A program made the translations under genes and the position numbers. From contig JAAZPQ010000051.1 of the NCBI GenBank assembly GCA_012797175.1, positions 1 through 33,119 on the forward strand: a stretch of 33,119 nucleotides of DNA. The letters run 5' to 3'. Position 1 is the stretch's first letter. Every line of letters starts with the position of its first letter. Positions 15,780-24,687 of this stretch are shown piece by piece. This DNA comes from Bacillota bacterium. GTDB taxonomy: Bacteria; Bacillota; Dethiobacteria; DTU022. Below the pieces are notes generated by a model. The model had not been told where the DNA came from. It saw only the letters and a program-made list of their open reading frames with translations, and did no database searches.

Positions 15780-17957
15780 TTACGCTTCATCTGTTAGCAC
15801 AACGAGGGCATCGGCAGCTACGGCGCCTTCTCCCCCGGCATAAAGGACCAGGGGGTTGATATCGAGCTCGGCAATCTCGTCGCTCAGCTCTACCGCCAAC
15901 CGGGAAAGCTTCATTAAGATGGAAACCAGGGCTTCCCGGTCACGGGGCGGCTGCCCCCGCAGGCCGTCGAGTAGAGCTTTCCCCTGGATCTCTTCGATCA
16001 TGGCCCGGGCATCATTTTCTCTTAGAGGAGCGGCCCGCATGGAGACATCCTTCAGTAGCTCTACGAAGATCCCGCCCAGTCCAAACAGAACCGTCGGGCC
16101 AAAAAGGGGATCTTTCTTAACCCCTAAAATTACTTCCAGCCCCGGTGAAAGCATCTCCTGGACGAGGACCCCGTCCAACCGGGCAGCAGGGTTATAGCTA
16201 TGAGCCCGTTTTGTAATGAGCTCATAACCCTCTTTTACCGTAGCGGCATCGTTAAGATTTAAAAGCACTCCGCCGGCCTCGGTCTTATGAAGAATATCCG
16301 GCGATTCAATCTTTAAGACAACCGGGTACCCGATAGACTCTGCCACGGTCGCCGCCTCGTCGGCGGAGCGGGCCAACTTCTCCTTGGTTACCGGGATCCC
16401 GTAGGCCTGTAAGATCTCTTTGGAACGCGACTCGGTAAGGCTGCGGCGCCCATCAGCGGTAGAGAGCCGGATGGTTTCCAGAGCCCGCCGCCGCTCGTCC
16501 CCGGGCTGATATTCCGGGAAGGGACTGACATTCTCTGTCTTTTTAACCCAATCGGCCAGCGCAGAAAGCGCCCATAGACCGCTGGGAACATGTTCAATAA
16601 CCGGTATTCCTGCGCGGACCATCTTCTCTTTAGCCTCGACGGCATAGTCCTGTCCAGTCGGCCAATTGAAGATCAACAGCGGTTTCTCTATGGAGTTGTA
16701 AACATCGATAATTTTCTCTGCGGCCTCGGGGTCGGGCATCTGTAAATTATAAAAGAAGGCTCCGACATCGACCAGCGGATCATCCATAACCGTGCGGATA
16801 GCCCGCTGGAAGAGGGCTTCGTCCACAAAAATTGCCGAGGTCAGGTCCACCGGGTTGGCCACGGCCCCGTAGGGAGGGAAAAATTCACGAAGGCTCTCTT
16901 GCGTCGCCTCGGTAAGGCGAACTACCTCCAGGCCATATTGAGGGCATTTATCCGCCACCATCACCCCGCCGCCGCCGGAAATGGTGATCACCCCGATATT
17001 CTTCCCTGCCGGCAGGCGTCCGGCAGCATGCAGTAGAACCAGCGCGTTCATCTGCTCAACATCGTCGACACGCACGACCCCGTGCTGTTTAAAAACCCCG
17101 TCATAAACCCGGTCTTCACCTACCAGGGCCCCGGTATGCGACGCCGCCGCCGTGGCCCCGACAGCGGTGCAGCCCACTTTCTGGAAGGTAACCAGTTTCT
17201 GCTTTTTGAGAGCCTCGTGACAGGCTTCCATAAAGAGAGCCCCGTCCTTTGACAAACCTTCAATATAACCACCGATCAGCTTGACCTCTTCCCGCCCCAC
17301 AAGGTAGCTTAAAACCTCGGCAAAATTAACATCGGCTTCGTTACCGGTGCTGACAAAATAGTTAAAGCCAACGGAGTGCTGCAGCACCATCTGGAAAATG
17401 ATCGTTCCGAGGCCGCCGCTTTGGGTAATGTACGAGAGCTTCTCCGGGTAATAGAGATCTTTGGGCTTGTCGTGATACATAAAGGTAGCCGCACAGCCGT
17501 TGTAAAAGTTCACCGCTCCAAGGCAGTTGGGGCCAAGAATGCGCATACCCGTGCTTTGGGCCAGCTGCCGCATCTCCTCCTGGACCGCCCGCCCGCTTTC
17601 ACCGACTTCGGCAAACCCCGAGGTAAAAACAATCGCCGCCTTCACCCCCTTGGAGACACACTGATACAGCGCCTCCATCGTGGCGGCCGCCGGCACTCCG
17701 ATAATGGCCAGATCTACCGGCCCGGGGGTATCCATTATCGACGGGTAGCATTTCCACCCGCCGAGCTGCTCGTACTTCGGATTAACCGGGTAGACCTCTC
17801 CGCCATAGTCGAACATGGTTAGGAGATTAAGAGGAATTCCGCTTGGCTTGACCAGGTTCTGACTGGCTCCAATAATGGCGATAGAGTCGGGATAAAAGAA
17901 GGGATTCAGCTCTACTTGCAGATCACGACGCCACTCTTGAATTGACTTCGCCTTCAA
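15780..17957 (-). CDS. ADP-forming acetate/acyl-CoA ligase, fused alpha-beta subunits
   Basis: 725 aa: N-terminal CoA-binding (FFYPDSIAIIGASQNLVKPSGIPLNLL), central succinyl-CoA-ligase-like region with ASHTGAL, C-terminal ATP-grasp (GYPVVLKIESPDILHKTEAGGVLLNL). Confidence 0.9.
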   Translation of the reverse strand: MKAKSIQEWRRDLQVELNPFFYPDSIAIIGASQNLVKPSGIPLNLLTMFDYGGEVYPVNPKYEQLGGWKCYPSIMDTPGPVDLAIIGVPAAATMEALYQCVSKGVKAAIVFTSGFAEVGESGRAVQEEMRQLAQSTGMRILGPNCLGAVNFYNGCAATFMYHDKPKDLYYPEKLSYITQSGGLGTIIFQMVLQHSVGFNYFVSTGNEADVNFAEVLSYLVGREEVKLIGGYIEGLSKDGALFMEACHEALKKQKLVTFQKVGCTAVGATAAASHTGALVGEDRVYDGVFKQHGVVRVDDVEQMNALVLLHAAGRLPAGKNIGVITISGGGGVMVADKCPQYGLEVVRLTEATQESLREFFPPYGAVANPVDLTSAIFVDEALFQRAIRTVMDDPLVDVGAFFYNLQMPDPEAAEKIIDVYNSIEKPLLIFNWPTGQDYAVEAKEKMVRAGIPVIEHVPSGLWALSALADWVKKTENVSPFPEYQPGDERRRALETIRLSTADGRRSLTESRSKEILQAYGIPVTKEKLARSADEAATVAESIGYPVVLKIESPDILHKTEAGGVLLNLNDAATVKEGYELITKRAHSYNPAARLDGVLVQEMLSPGLEVILGVKKDPLFGPTVLFGLGGIFVELLKDVSMRAAPLRENDARAMIEEIQGKALLDGLRGQPPRDREALVSILMKLSRLAVELSDEIAELDINPLVLYAGGEGAVAADALVVLTDEA

Positions 17958-18190
17958 TTAGACAACCTCCTTGTTCCGCTAATGGTCTTATAACATTTAC
18001 TAGTATTAGTATTTTACCTGATTAATCTGGTTTTGGGTATCTTTTTCGTGTAAAAATAGCAAATAAGAGTCTTAATAAACATGATTACGGCAATATGTAA
18101 TAAATTTACCTTTATGCTGGTATAATATCTGATTAAAGTATGCTTGGAATGTTAAATTTAGTTAAAGTGACTCTTTAAGCAGAATAATTA

Positions 18191-18214
18191 TGCTATAATG
18201 TTTTTATTATAGCA
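18191..18214. promoter_or_regulatory. Perfect inverted repeat TGCTATAAT-N6-ATTATAGCA containing a -10-like TATAAT, upstream of the PBP1A gene
   Basis: 9-bp perfect arms; TATAAT on the plus strand and its mirror on the minus strand. Confidence 0.6.
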
Positions 18215-18244
18215 CACCCTCAAGGGAGAGGAGGCGCTTCAAGA

Positions 18245-21200
18245 GTGGCTGAAAAAAAAGTTCCGTTAAGCAATCCTCATAAAAGCGCTAATCAAAAAGA
18301 TAACGAATCTTGGATTTCAAAATTTAAAGTCAACTGGCAAAATAAAAAGAAGAGCACCCGGGTTATTATAATCCTCATCGCAGTTGCTGTCCTGAGTATT
18401 GCCGGGATCTTGATAAGCTATCTTGTCACTGCGCCAGCCCTGGATCCGGCAGCCCTGGAAGCAGTAGAAGCATCTTACATTATCGATCGGGAAGATCGCG
18501 AAGTAGCCCAGCTGCACGCAGAGGAGAACCGAATAGTCGTACCTATAGATGAAATCCCGGAGCAACTGCAACAAGCCTTTATCGCCATAGAAGACGAACG
18601 CTTTGAAAAACACAGGGGGATCGATCTGCTTAGTTTTGGAAGAGCCATCGTTGTTAATATCCGCGACCGCAGCTTCTCACAAGGTGGCAGCACCATTACC
18701 CAGCAGCTCATCCGTAACACTCTGCTCGGCCCGGAAAAAACAATCAAGCGTAAAGTGCAGGAGATGTGGCTGGCCCTGCGGCTGGAACGGATTAAGAGCA
18801 AAGAAGAGGTTCTGGAGATGTACCTCAACCGGATCTGCTTCGGTAACGGCATCTACGGCGTTGAAGCCGCCTCTCGCGCCTACTTTGGGAAGAGCACCGG
18901 CGAGCTGGATCTGCCCGAATCGGCCCTGCTGGCCGGGATTGTCCGCACCCCGGAATACTATAATCCCTTTAATGACGAAGAGGCAGCTATTAATCGGATG
19001 AAGCTGGTTCTCGGCAATATGAAGCGGCTTGGGTTTATTAGCCCGACCGAGTATGAAGAGGCTGTAGCCGCAGAACTGGATTTCGCCGAACCGTCAATTC
19101 CGACCTTTCCTTACCCTTATTTCGTTGACTACGTAGTCCACTATGAGCTGATCAATATCCTTGAGGATATCCCTGAATTCGGCTCCCGGGAAAAAGCCTA
19201 CGAAGCCATCTATAACGGAGGGTTAAGGATCTACACGACCATGTATACCGATTATCAAGACCACCTCGAAAATGTCCTTAACCGGGCCGATCTCTACCCC
19301 CAGACAATTTACATCAATATGCCCAAACTAGAGCAGGCAGTGCAGGATAATAACGGGCGACTGCCCGCCGACTACCCGAGCGCCTATATCGACGAAGAAA
19401 ACGGAGTGCCTCAGCCGCAGTCGGCCATGGTATTAGCCGACCCTAAGAACGGCGAAATCTGGGCCCTGGGAGGCGGGCGAGACTATTGCAAAAACCGCAA
19501 CGAGTTGCTGCGCTATCTCAGCCTGCGCCAGCCCGGTTCGGCCATTAAACCGATCATTGACTATGGCCCCTCTTTTAATGAAGGGCTCCTGGGAGTAGGC
19601 TCGGTCCTGGATGACTCTCCTTTAATCGGACCCCAGGGCTGGCGCCCGGAAAACTATGACGGCGCTTTCCGGGGAATAGTTACCGTTCGCCAGGCCCTGG
19701 CCCACTCGTATAATATTCCGGCAATTAGAACTTACACAGAGCATATCGGCTTGCAAAAAGGGGCCGAGAAAGCATTCGAAATGGGTATCTCGACATACGA
19801 TCCGCGGATAGCACAGCCTGTCCCAAGCTGGGCTATCGGCTCCCGTGAAGTAACCGCGCTGGATATGGCCCAAGCCTACAGTGTTCTTGCCAATAACGGA
19901 GTTAAAATGGAGACGCATACCGTGCGGCGAATTGAAGACCGCCACGGTAAAATAATTTATGAACATAAGCCCAAGCCGGAGCAAGTTTTATCCAGTGGGG
20001 CGGCCTTTATGACCACCAGTATCCTCCGCGATGTGGTCACCTCGACCACCGCCAGGGGCCTTTCGGGGCTGGGCCGTCCTCTCGCCGCCAAAACAGGGAC
20101 AACGGACGATAGCCGTGATATCTACCTGGCGGCTTACGCGCCTAACGTGGTCGCCACCTTCTGGATGGGCTACGACATCAAGGATATGGGAAAGATCGCC
20201 TCTGGATGGAACTACTCTTCGGGGATGATCCGGGAGCTTTTTAGAGAGCTCTTCAAAACCCTGCCCCAGGAAAACTTTGCCCCACAGCCTTCCGAGGTGG
20301 TCCGAGTAGAGGTCTGCACCAAATCGGGCCTATTACCCAGCGAGCAATGCCGTGAAGCTGGAACAGTGCGGGCCGATTATTTTCTGCGAAATCACGTGCC
20401 GCGGTTATCCTGTGACAAGCATGTCCAACTTGATATCTGCGAAGCCTCGGGACTCCTGGCCGGAGAATTCTGCCCGGCCGAGCAGGTTATCCAAAAATCA
20501 TTTTTTAAACGGCCTAAATATCTTGTCACCGACGGGAACTGGAAAAAAGGAGCCGGCCGTGCACCGTTAGACGCCAAAGAGGCGCCACCTGGAAAAACCT
20601 GCGACATTCACACCAAACACTTTGGAGAGATAACTTACTTTACCGCAACTGTTGCCGGTCCCGGACAGGTGAACCTGGCCTGGGATTACAGTGGTGAAGG
20701 GCTGAAAGGATTTCAGCTCTACCGCCAGATAAAAAACGGGGACGGCGCTGAACCGCAGCTAATTAAGAGTCCCGGTAAAAATGAAAAGTCTTACCAGGAC
20801 AGGGATGTGCAGACCGGGAAAACCTATCTCTACACCATCTACGCGATTAGTGAACAGGGCACCCGTTCCCAGCCGAAAGTGGCCGAGGTAACCGTAGGGG
20901 ATATCCCGGCTCAGCGTCCGGGCAAACCAAAAATATTGGGAGCGGATGTCGTAAATAATTCCGTTATACTTTCCTGGAGTCCCGCGGATATGCTGGCCAC
21001 CGAGTTTATCGTTAAACGCGAAGGGCCCGGCGGCTCGAAAAGTGAAACAGTTCCATTTTGGAAATACCGGTACGAAGATAAAGATCCCGAGCCCGGAGAG
21101 TACATCTACACTGTCACAGCCAGTAATTCCCATGGTAAATCTGAGCCAAGCGATCCATATACCGTAACAATAACCGGGAACAACAGCAGGGCTGGTGATA

Positions 21201-21271
21201 GAGCCAGATACTCCTGGAGCCTTGCCGGACGCCTGCGCGATCTACTAGTCGCCTGCATCTCCCGCTTCTAG
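18245..21271 (+). CDS. Class A penicillin-binding protein (PBP1A-like) with C-terminal fibronectin III-like repeats
   Basis: 1008 aa; transglycosylase EDERFEKHRGID, transpeptidase SAIK, SYN and KTG motifs; C-terminal FN3-like repeats; GTG start after AGGGAGAGGAGG. Confidence 0.96.
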   Translation: MAEKKVPLSNPHKSANQKDNESWISKFKVNWQNKKKSTRVIIILIAVAVLSIAGILISYLVTAPALDPAALEAVEASYIIDREDREVAQLHAEENRIVVPIDEIPEQLQQAFIAIEDERFEKHRGIDLLSFGRAIVVNIRDRSFSQGGSTITQQLIRNTLLGPEKTIKRKVQEMWLALRLERIKSKEEVLEMYLNRICFGNGIYGVEAASRAYFGKSTGELDLPESALLAGIVRTPEYYNPFNDEEAAINRMKLVLGNMKRLGFISPTEYEEAVAAELDFAEPSIPTFPYPYFVDYVVHYELINILEDIPEFGSREKAYEAIYNGGLRIYTTMYTDYQDHLENVLNRADLYPQTIYINMPKLEQAVQDNNGRLPADYPSAYIDEENGVPQPQSAMVLADPKNGEIWALGGGRDYCKNRNELLRYLSLRQPGSAIKPIIDYGPSFNEGLLGVGSVLDDSPLIGPQGWRPENYDGAFRGIVTVRQALAHSYNIPAIRTYTEHIGLQKGAEKAFEMGISTYDPRIAQPVPSWAIGSREVTALDMAQAYSVLANNGVKMETHTVRRIEDRHGKIIYEHKPKPEQVLSSGAAFMTTSILRDVVTSTTARGLSGLGRPLAAKTGTTDDSRDIYLAAYAPNVVATFWMGYDIKDMGKIASGWNYSSGMIRELFRELFKTLPQENFAPQPSEVVRVEVCTKSGLLPSEQCREAGTVRADYFLRNHVPRLSCDKHVQLDICEASGLLAGEFCPAEQVIQKSFFKRPKYLVTDGNWKKGAGRAPLDAKEAPPGKTCDIHTKHFGEITYFTATVAGPGQVNLAWDYSGEGLKGFQLYRQIKNGDGAEPQLIKSPGKNEKSYQDRDVQTGKTYLYTIYAISEQGTRSQPKVAEVTVGDIPAQRPGKPKILGADVVNNSVILSWSPADMLATEFIVKREGPGGSKSETVPFWKYRYEDKDPEPGEYIYTVTASNSHGKSEPSDPYTVTITGNNSRAGDRARYSWSLAGRLRDLLVACISRF

Positions 21272-21295
21272 GAACAACGTAGACCCCTCTCTCCC

Positions 21296-21323
21296 GTCTC
21301 CTCTCCCTGCAGGGAGAGGAGAC
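21296..21323. repeat. 28-bp perfect palindrome GTCTCCTCTCCCTGCAGGGAGAGGAGAC
   Basis: Exact self-reverse-complement, intergenic, 25 bp past the PBP1A stop. Confidence 0.95.
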
Positions 21324-21378
21324 CCCAGGATGAGACAAGGAGGCAGGCTCCCCGTCCCACTGAAAAGGACCCCTTTGC

Positions 21379-21660
21379 TCAGGATGAAGAGGGGGCGCTC
21401 CAGGTGTATTCTTGGCCCTGCCGGTGGCAGAGGCATTTCCCTGCCGGAAGAGCAAAAAGAGCCTGGATAATCCGGGTAGCCGGCTGCTGATAAGCACCGC
21501 AGCCGGGACCGAAGAGACGCCGGCCCTCTTTCTCCAGCTCCTGCCACTTGTGGGGATACTCCATTCGGAATTCTTGTACCAGCTGTTCGGTAGTTTTATA
21601 AACCCCAGGTTCAAGCAAGTTTAATAAAAGTTCTTCCAGGCTGCTGCTCTCCAAGATCAT
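21379..21660 (-). CDS. Small conserved-looking protein of unknown function, Cys-containing C-terminus
   Basis: 93 aa MILESSSLEELLLNLLEPGVYKTTEQLVQEFRMEYPHKWQELEKEGRRLFGPGCGAYQQPATRIIQALFALPAGKCLCHRQGQEYTWSAPSSS; tightly upstream-spaced to mutS2. Confidence 0.6.
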   Translation of the reverse strand: MILESSSLEELLLNLLEPGVYKTTEQLVQEFRMEYPHKWQELEKEGRRLFGPGCGAYQQPATRIIQALFALPAGKCLCHRQGQEYTWSAPSSS

Positions 21661-21696
21661 TCCTCCGCCTGTAATATATTCTCTTGCTTTCCTACT

Positions 21697-24087
21697 CTAG
21701 GAAGCGGATTCCGGCCCCCCGATCAGGATGACCACGGTCACGCCGCTGCCGCCTTCACCGGCGACACCGCTGCGCATAGATTTTACCAGGGGATGCGCGC
21801 GCAGGTAATCGCGCAGACCTTCCTTCAGCCTTCCCGTTCCCTTACCGTGTATGAGCGTCACCTGCCCCAGCCCGGCCCAGAGAGCATCATCGAGAAGCTT
21901 ATCCACCAGCGGAATGGCCTCTTCCACGGTCTTACCCTGCAAGTTTATCTCAGGACGGATCTCGCTCTCCTTCTGAACGGTATAACTGCTCCGCGGCGGC
22001 GACCCGGATGGGGCCGGGCGCTCTTCCCAGCGACGGAGCTCACTTTGCGGCAGGTGGACCCTGATTGTGCCTACCTGCACCAGGGCCTGATCATCAGCCA
22101 GTGAGAGGACCTCTCCTTTCTGCTGCAGGCTTTGCACAAAGACAGTTTTCCCGACAGCTAGCTCGGCAGCGGGTAAAGCCGGGGCTTCCTCGGGTTCAAG
22201 CTCGGTCTCGATTTCCCGGCGGAGCTGCTGCAAGCTGCGGCGGGCCTCTTCGGCCTTGGGAATGACCTCGTCTCCCCCCTCCGCCTGTAGCCGGCGCAGC
22301 TCGCGGATAAGGCTATCGGATGTCGATTTGGCCCGCCGGAGCAGGATGCGGGCCTCGTCGCGGGCCTCCTTAAGGATCTCTTCCTGCCTTGCCCGCAGCT
22401 TCTCGCGATCCTGCTCCAGCTCATAACGCAGCGCCGCCGCTTTTTCCCGCTCCCGGGAGGCCTCGCAGCTTTCCCGGGCCAGCCGCTGTTGCTGCCTCAC
22501 CAGGCTGGTAATGACCGTTTCAACCTCCTCGTGGCCCCGGGAGAGATAACTCTTTGCCTCAGCCAGCACCGCAGGGGACAGACCCAATTTCTCGGCAATG
22601 GCCAAGGCATTACTGCTCCCGGGGATCCCCTGGAGAAGCCGGTAGGTCGGGGCCAACGTCTCCTGGTCAAACTCCATCGCCGCGTTCTGCATCCCTTCTT
22701 GCACCTGGGCAAAAAGTTTTAACTCGTTGATATGGGTCGTTGCCACGGAGAGGCCGCCGCGCCGCGCTAGCGTGGACAGAATGGCCATGGCCAGGGCCGC
22801 CCCCTCGGAGGGGTCGGTCCCCGCTCCCAGTTCGTCCAGAAGCGCCAGCGAGGCCGGGCCGTGTTCCTCCAAAATAGAGATTATATTCTTAAAGTGTCCC
22901 GAGAATGTGCTTAAAGATTGCTCAATGCTTTGCTCGTCTCCGATATCGGCACGGATTGTTTCAAAAACAGAGAGCAGACTGTTGCGCTCCGCCGGTATGT
23001 GGAGCCCGCTTTGCGCCATCACCGCCAGTAGGCCGATTGTTTTCAGCGTAACTGTCTTCCCGCCGGTGTTGGGACCGGTAATCACCAAAACACGGCATCC
23101 TTCGCCCATGGTCACCGTCAGCGGGACCGCCGCCGTTTCCAGAAGAGGGTGCCGCGCCTGCTCGAGATAAAGTTGCGGCCTGCTGTCGAGCAGCAGCTGC
23201 GGCGGAGCGGCGTTCTGTTCAAGGCTAAGCCGGCCGCAAGCAACAACCAGGTCCAGCCGGCCGTAAACCGAGCAATCATGGATCAATAAAGCAGATGCCG
23301 CCGCCACCCGGCTGCTGAGTTCCCTCAAGATACGCTCGATCTCCCGCTCCGCCTCGTTCCGGACACCGGTTAGCTCATTTTGCAGCTGCACCACCGGCAG
23401 CGGTTCAATAAAAAGAGTGGCCCCGCTGGCGGATTGGTCATGGACCACCCCGTCAATATGTTGACGGTACTCTTGCTTTACCGGTAGGACAAAGCGGTTG
23501 CCGCGGATGGTGATCAGTGCCTCCTGCAGAAAACGGCGCCGTGCGGGATTGCGCAGGTAAGAATCAAGTTTTTCGCGGATTTTTTCCTGAAGAAGACGCT
23601 CGCGGTGCCGTAACGAGGCCAACGCCGGAGAGGCCTTGTCAAGAACCTGCCCTTCGGGATTGATACAGCGGGCCAGCTCGCGGGCCAGGTCGGCGCAGCC
23701 GTCGAGCGAGGAGACCAGCCCGCCTAGCAGGGGGTAAAGATCAGCATTATCGGCGTCTTTGAAAAGGCGCTGCCAGCGCCGGACCCCCTTTAAGAAGGCG
23801 CCCACTATGGCCAGCTCGTCGCCCAGGAGTGTGCCGCCTTTCTCGGCCCGTCCTACCAGGGGCGAGATCTCCTCTACCGGAGGGGGCGAAAAGGCTGTCC
23901 GGGTGCAGAGCAAACGCCCTTCACTGGTTTCGCGCAGCCGTCTTTCTACTACCGCCCGATCTGCGGAAGGCAGCAATGTTTTCGCCGCCTTCCGCCCCAT
24001 CGGGGTAACCGTCAACGCAGCCAGTCTCCGCCGGATCTCGTCAAATTCCAACGCTTCGATCTCGCGGGCGGTGATTATCTCTTTCAT
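21697..24087 (-). CDS. mutS2: MutS2 (Smr-domain MutS homolog)
   Basis: 796 aa; Walker A ITGPNTGGKTVTLKTIGL, LLDELGAGTDPSEGAALAMAIL, C-terminal Smr domain with HGKGTGRLKEG. Confidence 0.97.
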   Translation of the reverse strand: MKEIITAREIEALEFDEIRRRLAALTVTPMGRKAAKTLLPSADRAVVERRLRETSEGRLLCTRTAFSPPPVEEISPLVGRAEKGGTLLGDELAIVGAFLKGVRRWQRLFKDADNADLYPLLGGLVSSLDGCADLARELARCINPEGQVLDKASPALASLRHRERLLQEKIREKLDSYLRNPARRRFLQEALITIRGNRFVLPVKQEYRQHIDGVVHDQSASGATLFIEPLPVVQLQNELTGVRNEAEREIERILRELSSRVAAASALLIHDCSVYGRLDLVVACGRLSLEQNAAPPQLLLDSRPQLYLEQARHPLLETAAVPLTVTMGEGCRVLVITGPNTGGKTVTLKTIGLLAVMAQSGLHIPAERNSLLSVFETIRADIGDEQSIEQSLSTFSGHFKNIISILEEHGPASLALLDELGAGTDPSEGAALAMAILSTLARRGGLSVATTHINELKLFAQVQEGMQNAAMEFDQETLAPTYRLLQGIPGSSNALAIAEKLGLSPAVLAEAKSYLSRGHEEVETVITSLVRQQQRLARESCEASREREKAAALRYELEQDREKLRARQEEILKEARDEARILLRRAKSTSDSLIRELRRLQAEGGDEVIPKAEEARRSLQQLRREIETELEPEEAPALPAAELAVGKTVFVQSLQQKGEVLSLADDQALVQVGTIRVHLPQSELRRWEERPAPSGSPPRSSYTVQKESEIRPEINLQGKTVEEAIPLVDKLLDDALWAGLGQVTLIHGKGTGRLKEGLRDYLRAHPLVKSMRSGVAGEGGSGVTVVILIGGPESAS

Positions 24088-24680
24088 CGCTGTGACTTTC
24101 TCCTCGATACATACTTATTTTCTTTTATATAAAAGCGGAGCAGCTTATCTACCGCTCGGCTAATCCCGATCCGGGGGACGCTGATCACCGCCTCTTTTTC
24201 AACTTCGCGTCCGGCAGAGATCCAGAGAGGGGGGCGGCACAGGTCATGCTCATTCAAAGTTTGATCAATGGCCAGCGCCTGGCAAAGTTTGCCCGGACCG
24301 TTGGTCAGCTCCAGCACGCTTCGCCCTTGACCACGGCGCCGCTGCATTAATTCCAGCCCGTCTACCGGTTCAAGGGCCCGGATCAGGACCGCCTCGCCGA
24401 TGCCGGCCGGGGCGGTAACCACGTTGAAGCAAAAATGATTGCCGTAAATAAAATAGATGTAGGCCTGCCCCGGAGGGCCGAACATGGGGGCATTGCGCCT
24501 GGTCCGCCCGCAGGAGGCATGGCAGGCGGGGTCATCCCGGCTTAAATAGGCTTCAGTCTCCACAATTATCCCCGCGGTCAGTCCAGCGGCGCTCTCGCGG
24601 CAGAGAAGATGCCCCAGAAGAGCGCGGGCTACGCTTACGGTATCATGCCGGTAGAATGAAGAGCTCAGTGGCGGCAGCAA
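24084..24680 (-). CDS. DNA-3-methyladenine glycosylase (AAG/MPG family)
   Basis: ARALLGHLLCRES, IVETEAYLSRDDPACHASCGRTRRNAPMFGPPGQAYIYFIYGNHFCFNVV. Confidence 0.95.
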   Translation of the reverse strand: MLPPLSSSFYRHDTVSVARALLGHLLCRESAAGLTAGIIVETEAYLSRDDPACHASCGRTRRNAPMFGPPGQAYIYFIYGNHFCFNVVTAPAGIGEAVLIRALEPVDGLELMQRRRGQGRSVLELTNGPGKLCQALAIDQTLNEHDLCRPPLWISAGREVEKEAVISVPRIGISRAVDKLLRFYIKENKYVSRRKSQR

Positions 24681-24687
24681 AAGAACC

